Origin: an uncultured Prevotellaceae bacterium
GTDB taxonomy: Bacteria > Bacteroidota > Bacteroidia > Bacteroidales > Bacteroidaceae
DNA: 64,000 nt
Assembly (NCBI GenBank): GCA_947176895.1
Contig: CAMWSK010000007.1
Coordinates: forward strand, 23,886-87,885
Reading direction: 5' to 3'
Within the stretch, counting starts at the first letter, position 1. Every line of letters starts with the position of its first letter. Below are positions 51,118 to 59,732 of this stretch, in pieces. The position numbers and the translations under genes are program-made. Under the pieces are notes generated by a model, which saw only the letters and a program-made list of their open reading frames with translations, was not told the DNA's origin and did no database searches.

Positions 51118-52343
51118 TTAAAGTCGGCTTGCGCTTACTTCACAAGAACCTTCACACCGTTCACAATGTAGAGACCCTTCTTCAGGCCCTTAACGGTGTT
51201 GATGTCGCCCTTGCCAACATAGGTGCCGTCCACGGTGTAAATCTTGCCGCCCTTCGTGGCGTTGGCCACAGCGTCCTTGATGGCGTCGAACACACCCTCA
51301 CCAACGGTGTAGGAAATCTCGGCGTCTTTGGGACTCTCCAGCTGGGCGTTGATCCAGGTGCGGTTGGCAGGAATGGCGGTGTTCGTTCTCACGGCCTTGA
51401 AAGCACCCTCGCCATTGGCGATGACACTGCCCTTGGGAGCGGTGGTGGCAAAGTAGCTGCCGATGTGTCTGGCCACGGTGTCGGCCACAACGTTCAGCGT
51501 ACCGCCATAGGTGAAGCCGTACAGCTCCTCGGCGGCCTCCTCGTCGAAGTCCTCGGTGCCCGTAACGTACACGAAAGGCTCGCCGGCCTTCGCCGTGTTG
51601 TTCTCCAGCACGTTCAGGGTAATCTCAGTGCCGCTGATGCTCACACCGTAAACGTTGGCGCCCTCGGCGGGAGTCACGTCCATGGGATAGCAGAAGCCAT
51701 AAATGGCGTTGGGAGCCAAAAGCATCGTGAAGTCGTTCTTCGCATAGTCGGCGGCCACATCCTCTGCCTCCTCAATCAGGAAGCCCGTGTTGCTGTCCAC
51801 ATTTTCGGAACTCCAGGTCACAAGGAAGTTGCCGTCACGCTGGGTGTGCAGGTTGTTGTTGTTGTTGCCCAGGATGTCGTTACCCTTGCTCATCACCTTG
51901 CCATAACCCATGGCGCTGTTCTTCCACAGGGTGGGCTGGATGCTCAGGGTCACGGCACCGGCAGTGCCGGCGGCTCTCAGATACAGACCGGTGGCCTTGT
52001 TCTGGATGATGTAGGCGGTGTCGGCCACGTTGATGAAGCGGAACAGGGCGGCATCGGGGGTAGATTCGGTCTCTGCCTCGTCCAACACATACAGGCGGTG
52101 GCCCAAGATGCTGAGGGAATCCTCATACTCGCTTTCATACACAAAGTTGCTGTCAGTATCAATGGTCTCCTCGCGGCCAATGGAAAGCAACTTACCATAA
52201 AGGCTGGGCCAATGCTCCTCGTTAGCGAAGACGTCACCGTCCTCCTCACTGTAGAGATGGGCGTCGGCACCGGTCTTGCTCCACTCATTCTCCTCATACA
52301 TCTGCTCGGTGGCGAAGCGGAAGTTGTACCACTTGCCCGTCTG
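51118..52343. repeat. Copy 2 of a 1226-bp identical direct repeat
   Basis: Identical to 47156-48381, in the same orientation, 3962 bp apart. Outside this block the two genes are clearly diverged, so the identity is local and sharply bounded. Confidence 0.85.
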
Positions 52344-54809
52344 AACCTTGTTGGCGGCCTCGAACATAGCCTTCTTGGCAGCCTCGATGGCCTTCACGTG
52401 ATTGGCGCTCGTCTCGGGATAGAGAACACCGGCCTTGTCGTAAGCTTCAGCAACAGCAATGGCTTCAGCCAAAGCCTGGCCGGCATTAGCCTGACTCCAG
52501 AAACCGGGCTGGTCACCCTGAACTGCAGAAGCGGGAACGTTCTTGTTATCAGAAACAGCGCTACGCAGGGCGTCGGGGTTCACGAAGCGGGTGTTGAAAG
52601 CCTCATAAGCGGCAATCAGAGCATTGCAGTGTTCGGTGGTGATGGTGTCGCCGTCAGCCTTGGCTGCGTCAACAGCAGCCTGCATGTTGGTGAAAATCTC
52701 ACCCATACCGACAGCCTGGCTGTGCTCGTTCTTGTGCTCAACAGCGGGATAAAGCTGGAAGTGAGCAGCGTGCCAATAGGTTCTGAAGCGGGTCTCGGAG
52801 CCAGTGCAATCGGTAGCATAGTAGCGCAGATAGGTCTTACCCTGAGTGGGAACGAGGCTGCTCATCTCAACAGCACTATTGGTGGTGAAAGGAACATTAA
52901 TCTTACCCAAGAGTGTGCATTCCGTCTTTGCAGCGTCGGGGTTATCGGTGCCATACACATCAAATGCGACGGGGTGGTCGTTTTGTGCGCTGCTGCGACG
53001 ACCGATTTCAGCCGCTACAGCCTCTACGGAAGAGGGATTGGTAAGCTCAACCTGCAGATAGTGTCCGGTGGCAATGTTATAGCCATCACCGCTCCATATA
53101 GAATGCCAATAAGTACCATTCTTATCATCGTCAATCAGCTTATCCAGACCGCTACCGGGCTCCATGGATTCACTGCAAGTGTAGGGAGAACTCAACTGAG
53201 ACACATCGGTAATCAGAGGGTTATCCAAATCAGCCTCGACAAGAACATCGAGAGCAATATTCATCTTAGGCTCCACTTCGGTGAGAATCTGCTTCGCCTG
53301 GATCTGAAGCAACTCATCGGCCTTGGTGTCACCATAGGCTGCGATAATGGCAGCAGCATCCTCATCGCTGACGGGAATCAATGCCCACTGCGAAGGCCAG
53401 TCGCTGGAGGTCCACTTCACGATGTTGCCCTGTTTTCCGGCACCACTGGCGTGATTGTTGGCATGGAAAGAGTTATTGGCATTGCCGGCCTCGCGAGCAA
53501 GGCGCAGGCTATAGAAAATGGTGTCGCTTTCCTCTTCGCTTCCGGCCTCGGCCTTCACGATGTAGTCGAACTGGATAAGGCTGTCGCTCTCCAGACTCAT
53601 GACAGAAGGACTCTGGGTGAAGGTGGCATCGGTGCCGGCGTTCTCCACTCTGTACTTCTTGTCGCCACGAGCTTCAATCTTCCACAAATAGGTAGCCTTG
53701 GTCTCATCCTCGGCCAATGCACCCCATCCGGCGCTGATGCCTGATGCACTGTTCTTGCTGAAGATGTACTTGTTGGACCAAACGGTAACGGACTCTGCAG
53801 GATCCTCGCCTTCTTCCACCTCAGGTGTCACGGTCTCATAGAACTTTCTGTGGGTGGCAATGAAATAGTAACCGGGAGTGATGTCCATGGCAGAACTTAC
53901 GAGAGACTCAACGGCAGCGTTGTAAGTGTCGATAATCTTCTGACCTGCTTCCCGAATCTCCTCGGCAGTGTACGATTCGTACTCGGACTCCAGCAAGATA
54001 CCTTCATTGATAGCCTCATCAAACAAGGCAACCAGTTCGGTATTATAGGTACCGGGGGTGCCGTCCAAGCTGGTCTTGCCGGTGAAAGCAGCCTGCTTGG
54101 CCTGGTACTCGGCCAAGATAGACTCAAATTCGGCAAAGGCGGCATCTTCCTCAGTACCGTCTTCAATTTCCACAGGATAAATGGTCCAGATGTTGTTGCC
54201 GGAAGAATTGGTATTCAAACCGAAGTTCCAAGTAACCACCGTGGCATAGGTGGTATTAGCATAATCATTGGTATCCACTCTGTCGCCATACTCACCTGTG
54301 GCAGTAGCGAAGTTGATGGCAAAACAAGCGTCATTCGTCACACCATCGGTCTCGGTGACGTAAACATACAAGTCTGCAGCGTCTCCCTCTTCGCCGGCGG
54401 TAAGTTTCTGACTGTTCCGGTTCTCGTTCTCAAGCTGAGAAATGTAACGGCCCGTGCCGAACATCACCTTGTAAGTACCCGGAGTCTCGCCTTTGATGAA
54501 ACGAACCAACGCAGGACCCATAGTGGAAGCCATGGCGTATTCGCCGTTGGCATAAAGAAGGCCTCTCTTCCAACGTACAACGCTACCCTCATCGAGCTCA
54601 ACGTTGTCGTACATGAAACCCTCTTGACCACGATTCTGTGATAACACATACCATCCTTCACCGATGGTAAGTTCATCGCCAGTGTAGATAACCTCATCTG
54701 ACAAGATGACCTTCTTGCTCCCCTCAAGTTCGGGGACCAACTGGGCCTTCATTGTCGAGAAGCCACCTAACAAAAGTGCGACGGTCAGAAAAGATGTAAT
54801 CTTTTTCAT
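51135..54809 (-). CDS. Large secreted discoidin-domain protein with T9SS sorting domain (paralogue B)
   Basis: 1224 residues with the same plan as paralogue A: signal peptide (SFLTVALLLGGFSTMKAQ), N-terminal beta-rich region containing SGNNIWTIYPVEIEDG, helical linker (ETKATYLWKIEARGDKKYRV region), discoidin-like domain (LIDDDKNGTYWHSIWSGDGY, HYLQVELTNPSSV) with NDHPVAFDVYGTDNPDA, FIVAR-like helices, and a T9SS sorting domain. Residues 823-1224 are identical to paralogue A, while the N-terminal two thirds are clearly diverged. No enzymatic domain is recognised. It has its own promoter with a leader of about 200 nt and its own terminator. Confidence 0.85.
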   Translation of the reverse strand: MKKITSFLTVALLLGGFSTMKAQLVPELEGSKKVILSDEVIYTGDELTIGEGWYVLSQNRGQEGFMYDNVELDEGSVVRWKRGLLYANGEYAMASTMGPALVRFIKGETPGTYKVMFGTGRYISQLENENRNSQKLTAGEEGDAADLYVYVTETDGVTNDACFAINFATATGEYGDRVDTNDYANTTYATVVTWNFGLNTNSSGNNIWTIYPVEIEDGTEEDAAFAEFESILAEYQAKQAAFTGKTSLDGTPGTYNTELVALFDEAINEGILLESEYESYTAEEIREAGQKIIDTYNAAVESLVSSAMDITPGYYFIATHRKFYETVTPEVEEGEDPAESVTVWSNKYIFSKNSASGISAGWGALAEDETKATYLWKIEARGDKKYRVENAGTDATFTQSPSVMSLESDSLIQFDYIVKAEAGSEEESDTIFYSLRLAREAGNANNSFHANNHASGAGKQGNIVKWTSSDWPSQWALIPVSDEDAAAIIAAYGDTKADELLQIQAKQILTEVEPKMNIALDVLVEADLDNPLITDVSQLSSPYTCSESMEPGSGLDKLIDDDKNGTYWHSIWSGDGYNIATGHYLQVELTNPSSVEAVAAEIGRRSSAQNDHPVAFDVYGTDNPDAAKTECTLLGKINVPFTTNSAVEMSSLVPTQGKTYLRYYATDCTGSETRFRTYWHAAHFQLYPAVEHKNEHSQAVGMGEIFTNMQAAVDAAKADGDTITTEHCNALIAAYEAFNTRFVNPDALRSAVSDNKNVPASAVQGDQPGFWSQANAGQALAEAIAVAEAYDKAGVLYPETSANHVKAIEAAKKAMFEAANKVQTGKWYNFRFATEQMYEENEWSKTGADAHLYSEEDGDVFANEEHWPSLYGKLLSIGREETIDTDSNFVYESEYEDSLSILGHRLYVLDEAETESTPDAALFRFINVADTAYIIQNKATGLYLRAAGTAGAVTLSIQPTLWKNSAMGYGKVMSKGNDILGNNNNNLHTQRDGNFLVTWSSENVDSNTGFLIEEAEDVAADYAKNDFTMLLAPNAIYGFCYPMDVTPAEGANVYGVSISGTEITLNVLENNTAKAGEPFVYVTGTEDFDEEAAEELYGFTYGGTLNVVADTVARHIGSYFATTAPKGSVIANGEGAFKAVRTNTAIPANRTWINAQLESPKDAEISYTVGEGVFDAIKDAVANATKGGKIYTVDGTYVGKGDINTVKGLKKGLYIVNGVKVLVK

Positions 54810-55009
54810 GTTGCTTTTTTGTTTGTTTTAGTTAATAAAAAGTTGTTTAAAATGTTATTTATAAGATTTTTATTTTTTAAAAAGAGTTTGCCAAGAGTCC
54901 ACCGGGCCAAGCCAAGAACCCGGTTTGTTCTCTATAGAGACAGGTCTTAAGAAAAAGTTCTTCTCATGTTGTTCATTATTGTGCCTGTTCGTGCATTTTT
55001 GCACAAAAC
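54810..55009 (-). other. Long 5' leader of discoidin-like paralogue B
   Basis: About 200 nt between the inferred transcript start and the start codon. It contains a hairpin ACCGGG (54901-54906)/CCCGGT (54919-54924) and, nearer the gene, an A/T-run region (54868-54884). No reading frame is seen. It could control expression by attenuation or RNA stability; no known riboswitch is recognised. Confidence 0.4.
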
Positions 55010-55015
55010 ATATAG

Positions 55016-55046
55016 CAAAAATATATAAAGAAACGATTCAAGCAAA
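55016..55046 (-). promoter_or_regulatory. Promoter of discoidin-like paralogue B
   Basis: Minus-strand TTTG (55043-55046), 19 nt, then TATTTTTG (55016-55023), a full match to the Bacteroidota consensus and spacing. Confidence 0.7.
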
Positions 55047-55129
55047 AAAAATGTTCACACAAAATTGCCTTCTTAACAAGAATTAACCAAAAAGCATCGA
55101 AAATCGCCATTCATTCCCCGAAGGACTCT

Positions 55130-55161
55130 TTTGGCAAGAAGCAATCGTTTTGTTACCTTTG
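55130..55161 (+). promoter_or_regulatory. Promoter of the 55184 gene
   Basis: TTTG (55130-55133), 20 nt, then TACCTTTG (55154-55161). The inferred transcript start is near 55168. This leaves little leader for an ATG at 55172 and favours the ATG at 55184. Confidence 0.7.
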
Positions 55162-55183
55162 CATCGTTTCGATGTGCTATGAT

Positions 55184-55732
55184 ATGATAATAGATGTTCG
55201 CAATCCGCTGGTGTGGCTTCGCCGCTTTCGCCACCGCCGTGGCTATGGTGTACACTCGCCTTTTGCCTTCGGATTGATTACGGAGGTCGTGTACAGCCCC
55301 GGCCGCTTTTATGCCTACGACAGACTCAACGCGCTTCACACGTTGGGCGACCGTCTCCTTCGTCCCCGCCGCCGTGCCGTGTGCCGCTTGCTGTTTCGCC
55401 TGTCCAACTTCCGGCAGCCCCGGTGCGTGTGTGTGTTGGGGGGCGGAGAAAAAGAGCATGCTTACCTGCAGGCGGGCTGCAGGCAAGCCGTGTTGGTCAA
55501 CCGTTTGTTGCCCCATTCCCACCTTATATATATAAAGGAGTGGAAAGAAGAAGAACTGCCCGTGACCGAGGATGGCGGATTGGTGATTGTGGATGAGTTG
55601 AAACGCAACCGTGTGTTATGGAATCGTCTGAAGAGGTCCGGCATCTACCAGGTGACGATGGACCTTCACGATGTGGGTCTTGCGTTTCGCCGCGAAGGCA
55701 TGCAGACAGACGATTACGTGGTAAATTGGTAG
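55184..55732 (+). CDS. Conserved Bacteroidales protein related to class I SAM methyltransferases, short
   Basis: 182 residues from MIIDVRNPLVWLRRFRHRRG; an ATG 12 nt earlier is also possible. The segment RRGYGVHSPFAFGLITEVVY matches the N-terminal signature (GYGVHSPFAF.L) of a Bacteroidota SAM-dependent methyltransferase-like family. The middle has only a weak nucleotide-binding loop (VCVLGGGEKEHAYLQAG), and the protein is shorter than usual, so methyltransferase activity is doubtful. The end IYQVTMDLHDVGLAFRREGM resembles that family's C-terminus. It is monocistronic. Confidence 0.65.
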   Translation: MIIDVRNPLVWLRRFRHRRGYGVHSPFAFGLITEVVYSPGRFYAYDRLNALHTLGDRLLRPRRRAVCRLLFRLSNFRQPRCVCVLGGGEKEHAYLQAGCRQAVLVNRLLPHSHLIYIKEWKEEELPVTEDGGLVIVDELKRNRVLWNRLKRSGIYQVTMDLHDVGLAFRREGMQTDDYVVNW

Positions 55733-55781
55733 ACAGACCCAAAAAACACATGAAAGGTTAGGAAATTACAAAAGAAAGCCT

Positions 55782-55789
55782 TATTTTTG
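55782..55789 (+). promoter_or_regulatory. -7 promoter box of the DUF2795-like gene
   Basis: TATTTTTG matches TAnnTTTG, 32 bp before the start codon. No -33 TTTG is found at the usual distance. Confidence 0.5.
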
Positions 55790-55821
55790 TCGCCCGAATA
55801 ACCAAATAAACTTATAGTCAC

Positions 55822-56043
55822 ATGTATTGGACACTGGAATTGGCCTCGAAGCTGGAAGATGCCCCCTGGCCTGCTACGAAGGAGGAATTGATAGATTATG
55901 CCACGCGCAGCGGCGCTCCCCTGGAGGTGATAGAGAACCTTCAGGAGTTGGAAGACGAAGGCGAGTCATACGAAACCATCGAAGACCTATGGCCCGACTA
56001 CCCCACCAAAGAGGACTTCCTTTTCAACGAAGAGGAATATTGA
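55822..56043 (+). CDS. Small acidic conserved protein (DUF2795-like)
   Basis: 73 residues, strongly acidic, starting MYWTLELASKLEDAPWPATK and containing ELIDYATRSGAPLEVIENLQ. The sequence is of the DUF2795 type that is highly conserved in Bacteroidales; its role is unknown. It has its own promoter box and a good terminator, so it is transcribed alone. Confidence 0.85.
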   Translation: MYWTLELASKLEDAPWPATKEELIDYATRSGAPLEVIENLQELEDEGESYETIEDLWPDYPTKEDFLFNEEEY

Positions 56044-56071
56044 ATCGCTTTGTAGTATATATATTATAAGT

Positions 56072-56115
56072 CAATGGGCAAGCAAATTGGGATTTGTTTG
56101 CCCATTGTTGTTTCT
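56072..56115 (+). terminator. Terminator of the DUF2795-like gene
   Basis: 16-bp inverted repeat (56072-56087 with 56092-56107, one mismatch, 4-nt loop), CAATGGGCAA against TTGCCCATTG, followed by TTGTTTCT. It starts 28 bp past the stop. Confidence 0.75.
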
Positions 56116-56203
56116 ATTCGATTTTGCGCCGTCAGACCGTGGAATATGTTTGTCCAAATTTCACTACAAAAAAACATCCTCCGGAATAACCGCCTACTAT
56201 ATA

Positions 56204-56374
56204 TCAGACAAGCACTCCGGAACAGCTTTCATAGGATGCTTCGACGGGAAAAATGTCTTTGATTTCAGGAGCGAGTTCAAGTACCAACTTACCGTCAATA
56301 TTGAGATTTTTGACGATAGCTATCGGACTATCGAAAACTTCTTTATTCTCTGTGAAGTGGCTATCGGATACCAC
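56204..56374 (-). pseudogene. Small frame in a decayed region, possible gene remnant
   Basis: A 56-codon minus-strand frame from a GTG, with a protein-like composition (FDSPIAIVKNLNIDGKLVLE, then LAPEIKDIFPVEASYESC). Upstream it closes at a TAG nine codons before the GTG; there is no promoter box or plausible context. A plus-strand frame over the same DNA also looks partly protein-like (YKKTSSGITAYYIS), so the true strand is unsure. I do not recognise a family. Confidence 0.3.
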
Positions 56375-56543
56375 ACCCTCGCCAACCTCTGTAAAATTCT
56401 ACGAGTGAATCTTGTCCTTTGAAGTCTTGTGTATATGCACTATATCTAATGTTAATAATTGAATATAAGATTTGTACGGATTTATTTATCGCAATTTGCG
56501 CAAAATTGAGATAAATTACGATAAGCGGTTTATCTTACCTTGC

Positions 56544-56669
56544 TTAGTTTGACTTCATCATATACCAATAGAAAAGGGAATCGCTGCGGTCGCGGAACTC
56601 TTGTGCGTCTGCATTCATGGGCAAGGCCAGGACACAGCCCAGGGGCAGAGAAAGAAATCTTGTGCTCAT
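56544..56669 (-). pseudogene. 41-codon frame encoding a signal peptide, likely 5' remnant of a lost gene
   Basis: Starts MSTRFLSLPLGCVLALPMNA then DAQEFRDRSDSLF and stops after 41 residues. The first 23 residues look like a secretion signal ending in ADAQ. A mature part of only about 18 residues suggests the start of a truncated exported protein rather than a working gene, though a tiny secreted peptide cannot be excluded. The spacer from 56375 to 56543 is AT-rich with imperfect inverted repeats and no gene. Confidence 0.35.
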
Positions 56670-56725
56670 CGGTGTTTTTAGGTTATTGTACAGCAAAACG
56701 TTACGGAAATAAAAAGTTTTTTATG

Positions 56726-56733
56726 TATCTTCG
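56726..56733 (+). promoter_or_regulatory. -7 like box of the GH2 gene
   Basis: TATCTTCG, one base off TAnnTTTG, lies 47 bp before the ATG at 56781. Confidence 0.4.
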
Positions 56734-56780
56734 CACAACATAAATTGATAAAAACCTTAAAAACGCCAAACAACCCAAGT

Positions 56781-59246
56781 ATGAGAAAACAAATCTGTTG
56801 TGCGTTGCTTTGGGCCATGGCCCCGCTGACGGCAGCGAATGCACAAACCCTCCCAATCAACGACGGCTGGAATTTCTACCGACTGGACGCCGCCCGGAAA
56901 GAGACCGCAATCAAGAATCAGGGAAGCGACTGGAGCTCGCAATACAACATCCAGCACGTGGATGCCGGAGACAATGAACCGGCCGTACCGGCCGCCACCC
57001 TGCAAGCCGAGCAGGAACGGCTGAAAAGCGGCCGGTGGACACGTGTCACCCTGCCCCACACTCCGCAGATCGAACCACTGGTGGTGCTTCACCAATGGCA
57101 GGGCATCTGCTACTACCGCCGGGTGCTGAACGTGAGCCGGGAGGAGCTTGCCAAGCGCACCTGGCTGGAGTTCGAGGGTGCCATGCACCTGGCCGACCTG
57201 TGGGTCAACGGCAAGCACGTGGCCCGGCATGTAGGCGGTTACACGCCCTTCGTGACGGACATCACAGATTATCTCCGAGCCGGCGAAAACGAACTGCTCG
57301 TACGCCTTGACAACCAAGACAACGGGCTGATACCTCCCGGCAAGCCTTTGGGCGACCTGGACTTCAACTATTACGGGGGACTTTACCGCGACGCCCGCAT
57401 CATCCGCAAGAACGCGCTGCACATCACCCACCCCATCATGGCCGACGAAGTGGCCGGGGGCGGCATCTTTGTCACCTATCCCCGGGCGACTGCCGAGGAA
57501 GCCCTCGTCTGTGTGGAGACCCAAGTGGCCAACATGCTGAACGAAAACCGCGAGGTGACGGTGCGACAGACGCTTCTCCCCTGGACCAAGAAGGGCGGAA
57601 CGGGCAAGGCCGTGGCCACCATGGACGCACCCCTGGCCATCAGCGCCGGGTGCAAAGCCGGCGTGCAGCATGTCATTCAGGTGGAGCAGCCCCGCCTGTG
57701 GTATCCCGACGCACCCGCGCTCTACGTGCTGCGCACCGAGATATTGGACGTCGACACCGTGCTGGATTCCGAAGAAACACGCATAGGCATCCGCCGCATC
57801 GAGATGACGAAAGAGAAAGGCTGCCTGATCAACGGCAAGCCCTATCGCCTGGAGGGCAGCAACCGCCACCAGGAATATCCCTACGTGGGCTATGCCCTGA
57901 GCGACCAGGCCCACTATCGCGACATGTGGCAGATACGCAACAACGGCTTCAACACGGTGCGCCTGGGCCACTATCCCCAAGACCCCGCCGTGCTGGATGC
58001 CTGTGACGAGCTGGGGCTGCTGGCCATCGAGCCCATCCCCGGCTGGCAGTTCTTCAACCGCGACCCCCGCTTCACCGAACAGACCTACCGCGACGTGCGC
58101 GACCTCATCCGCCGCGACCGCAACCACCCCTCGGTGCTGATGTGGGAGACCACGCTGAACGAGTCCTGGCCTCCCACGGAGTGGAAGGACGGGGCAGTAA
58201 GGACGGCGCATGAGGAATACCCGGACGACCAGTGCTACACCTCGGGCGATGCCTACGGCTACGACGGTTTCGACGTGTGCTACAACGACTGGCAGGAGGG
58301 CTTCAACCGCCCCAACAACACCGGCAAACCCGGCTTCATCCGCGAATACTACGACTATGAGTTCGGGGGGCATTACAGCACCTCGCGCATCTCTGCAGGC
58401 GACGGCGACCGTGCCCTGCAGCAGAACGCCTGGAACGCTCAGTGGAGCCACAACCGCTACCGTGCCTACTATCCCCAGACCATGGGTCAGGCCGTGTGGA
58501 GCATGAACGACTACAACCGCGGCTGCTGCGACAACATCTGCAAGAGCGGCCTGACGGATATTTTCCGCCTGCCCAAATTCAGCCTCAGCTACTTCCGCCT
58601 GCAAACCCCTGCCGGTGCCTTCACGCCCGAGGGGAAGATGCCCCACGAGGTGTTCGTGACCACCCACTGGATGGAGGACAGTTCGGACACCGTGGTGGTC
58701 TATGGCAATGTCGACGAGGTGGCCCTGCTGCTCAACGGGCGCGAAGTGGCCCGCCGCAAAGCCGACACGGGCGGTGCCACGGGCTATGACGCCAAGGCCC
58801 GGGGCAACAATGCCAACAACCTGGACTTCCCGCCCTTCACGTTCTTTGGCGTGGCATGGGAAGCCGGCGAACTGAAGGCCGTGGGCTATAAAAACGGCAA
58901 GGCCGTGGCCGAGCACGCCGTGAACACACCCGGCGAGGTGAAAAAACTGGCCATCGACTATCTGAAATGCGGCCTGGAGGCTACACGCAACGATGTGCTG
59001 ATGGTGTATGTCCACCTGCAGGACGCACGAGGAACGGACTGTTTCGGCGAGAACAGCCGCAAGGTGACGCTTGAGGTGCTGGATGGCGGCGAACTGCGCT
59101 GCCCCGCCACCGTGACGGCCGAAGCAGGCATCGCCGCCTTCGTGGTGGCCACAGCCGATGCCAAAGCCCTGAAACTGAAGGCAACGTCCGGCGTTTTGCA
59201 GAAAAACAAAACGTTGAAGTTGAAAAAGTACACGGCAAAACGCTGA
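56781..59246 (+). CDS. Secreted glycoside hydrolase family 2 enzyme (beta-galactosidase-like)
   Basis: 821 residues from the ATG at 56781 (MRKQICCALLWAMAPLTAAN, a signal peptide). GH2 sugar-binding domain (RTWLEFEGAMHLADLWVNGK), immunoglobulin-like domain, then the TIM barrel with acid/base E461 (WETTLNESWPP) and nucleophile E522 (FIREYYDYEFGG). A DUF4982-like domain (NVDEVALLLNGREVARRKAD) and a further beta-sandwich follow. No T9SS sorting domain, so it is probably periplasmic. It is monocistronic with a very strong terminator. GH2 activities vary (beta-galactosidase, glucuronidase, mannosidase); a galactosidase is likely but not certain. Confidence 0.85.
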   Translation: MRKQICCALLWAMAPLTAANAQTLPINDGWNFYRLDAARKETAIKNQGSDWSSQYNIQHVDAGDNEPAVPAATLQAEQERLKSGRWTRVTLPHTPQIEPLVVLHQWQGICYYRRVLNVSREELAKRTWLEFEGAMHLADLWVNGKHVARHVGGYTPFVTDITDYLRAGENELLVRLDNQDNGLIPPGKPLGDLDFNYYGGLYRDARIIRKNALHITHPIMADEVAGGGIFVTYPRATAEEALVCVETQVANMLNENREVTVRQTLLPWTKKGGTGKAVATMDAPLAISAGCKAGVQHVIQVEQPRLWYPDAPALYVLRTEILDVDTVLDSEETRIGIRRIEMTKEKGCLINGKPYRLEGSNRHQEYPYVGYALSDQAHYRDMWQIRNNGFNTVRLGHYPQDPAVLDACDELGLLAIEPIPGWQFFNRDPRFTEQTYRDVRDLIRRDRNHPSVLMWETTLNESWPPTEWKDGAVRTAHEEYPDDQCYTSGDAYGYDGFDVCYNDWQEGFNRPNNTGKPGFIREYYDYEFGGHYSTSRISAGDGDRALQQNAWNAQWSHNRYRAYYPQTMGQAVWSMNDYNRGCCDNICKSGLTDIFRLPKFSLSYFRLQTPAGAFTPEGKMPHEVFVTTHWMEDSSDTVVVYGNVDEVALLLNGREVARRKADTGGATGYDAKARGNNANNLDFPPFTFFGVAWEAGELKAVGYKNGKAVAEHAVNTPGEVKKLAIDYLKCGLEATRNDVLMVYVHLQDARGTDCFGENSRKVTLEVLDGGELRCPATVTAEAGIAAFVVATADAKALKLKATSGVLQKNKTLKLKKYTAKR

Positions 59247-59286
59247 CCGACAAAAAAACGCCCGTCGGCAGACGGGTGGCGATTTC

Positions 59287-59352
59287 ATCCCAAAGGGGAG
59301 ACGGGAAGAAGGGGAAGATGCCCCGGCACCCGTCTCCCCTTTGGGATTTTTG
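59287..59352 (+). terminator. Strong terminator of the GH2 gene
   Basis: A perfect 19-bp stem (59287-59305 with 59329-59347, ATCCCAAAGGGGAGACGGG against its complement) encloses a smaller GGGG...CCCC hairpin and is followed by TTTTTG. It is unusually long for an intrinsic terminator. Confidence 0.88.
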
Positions 59353-59509
59353 TTTCTCCCGAGCGTTAATATTTGCAAACGAATGACAATTCATCCAAAC
59401 CTGCCAGCAAGAAAGGCGAAACGGGAAGGCGACATTTCCCGAAAAACTCAAAGCTCTAATTATCAACCATCTGCAAAAGAAAAGCATTTCATCTGCAGGA
59501 GGTCCTAAA

Positions 59510-59591
59510 AAACATCCTCATGTTTCGGCAAAAACATGAGGATGTTTCGCTTCATTCATCGCAATGTTTTTGTCGAAACATGAGGATGTTT
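59510..59591. repeat. Array 3 of AAACATNNNNATGTTT palindromes (4 units)
   Basis: Units start at 59510, 59532, 59554 and 59576, spacing exactly 22 bp. The inner bases are CCTC, GAGG, CGCA and GAGG. It lies between the GH2 terminator and the promoter of the next gene. The rest of this 486-bp gap holds no gene. Confidence 0.75.
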
Positions 59592-59701
59592 TTTCCACTT
59601 CATCACATCACATGAACAAAAGCATCAATATTAACAAACGCTAGCAATCGGGCATTGGGAAATATTTTATGCAAATTTTTCTTGATTCAGTGGAATTTCG
59701 T

Positions 59702-59709
59702 TAACTTTG
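59702..59709 (+). promoter_or_regulatory. -7 promoter box of the 59733-63.9 kb unit
   Basis: TAACTTTG matches TAnnTTTG, 23 bp before the start codon of the membrane protein gene. A CTTG at 59681-59684 could be a weak -33. Confidence 0.6.
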
Positions 59710-59732
59710 TGAGGTGAACAACCCATTGAGAC

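Noticed and set aside
47167..53744. Very long plus-strand open frames opposite the two discoidin-like genes (up to 980 codons)
   Set aside because: They are antisense shadows of GC-biased codon use. The minus-strand readings have signal peptides, known domains and T9SS sorting domains; the plus-strand readings have no recognisable domain.
56116..56430. IS1634-like transposase N-terminus on the plus strand (KKTSSGITAYYIS)
   Set aside because: The resemblance is limited to about 15 residues, and the opposite strand reads at least as well, so it cannot be supported.
56757..59378. 873-codon minus-strand frame opposite the GH2 gene
   Set aside because: Its sequence is low-complexity His/Val/Gly-rich with no known domain, and it ends inside the terminator region.
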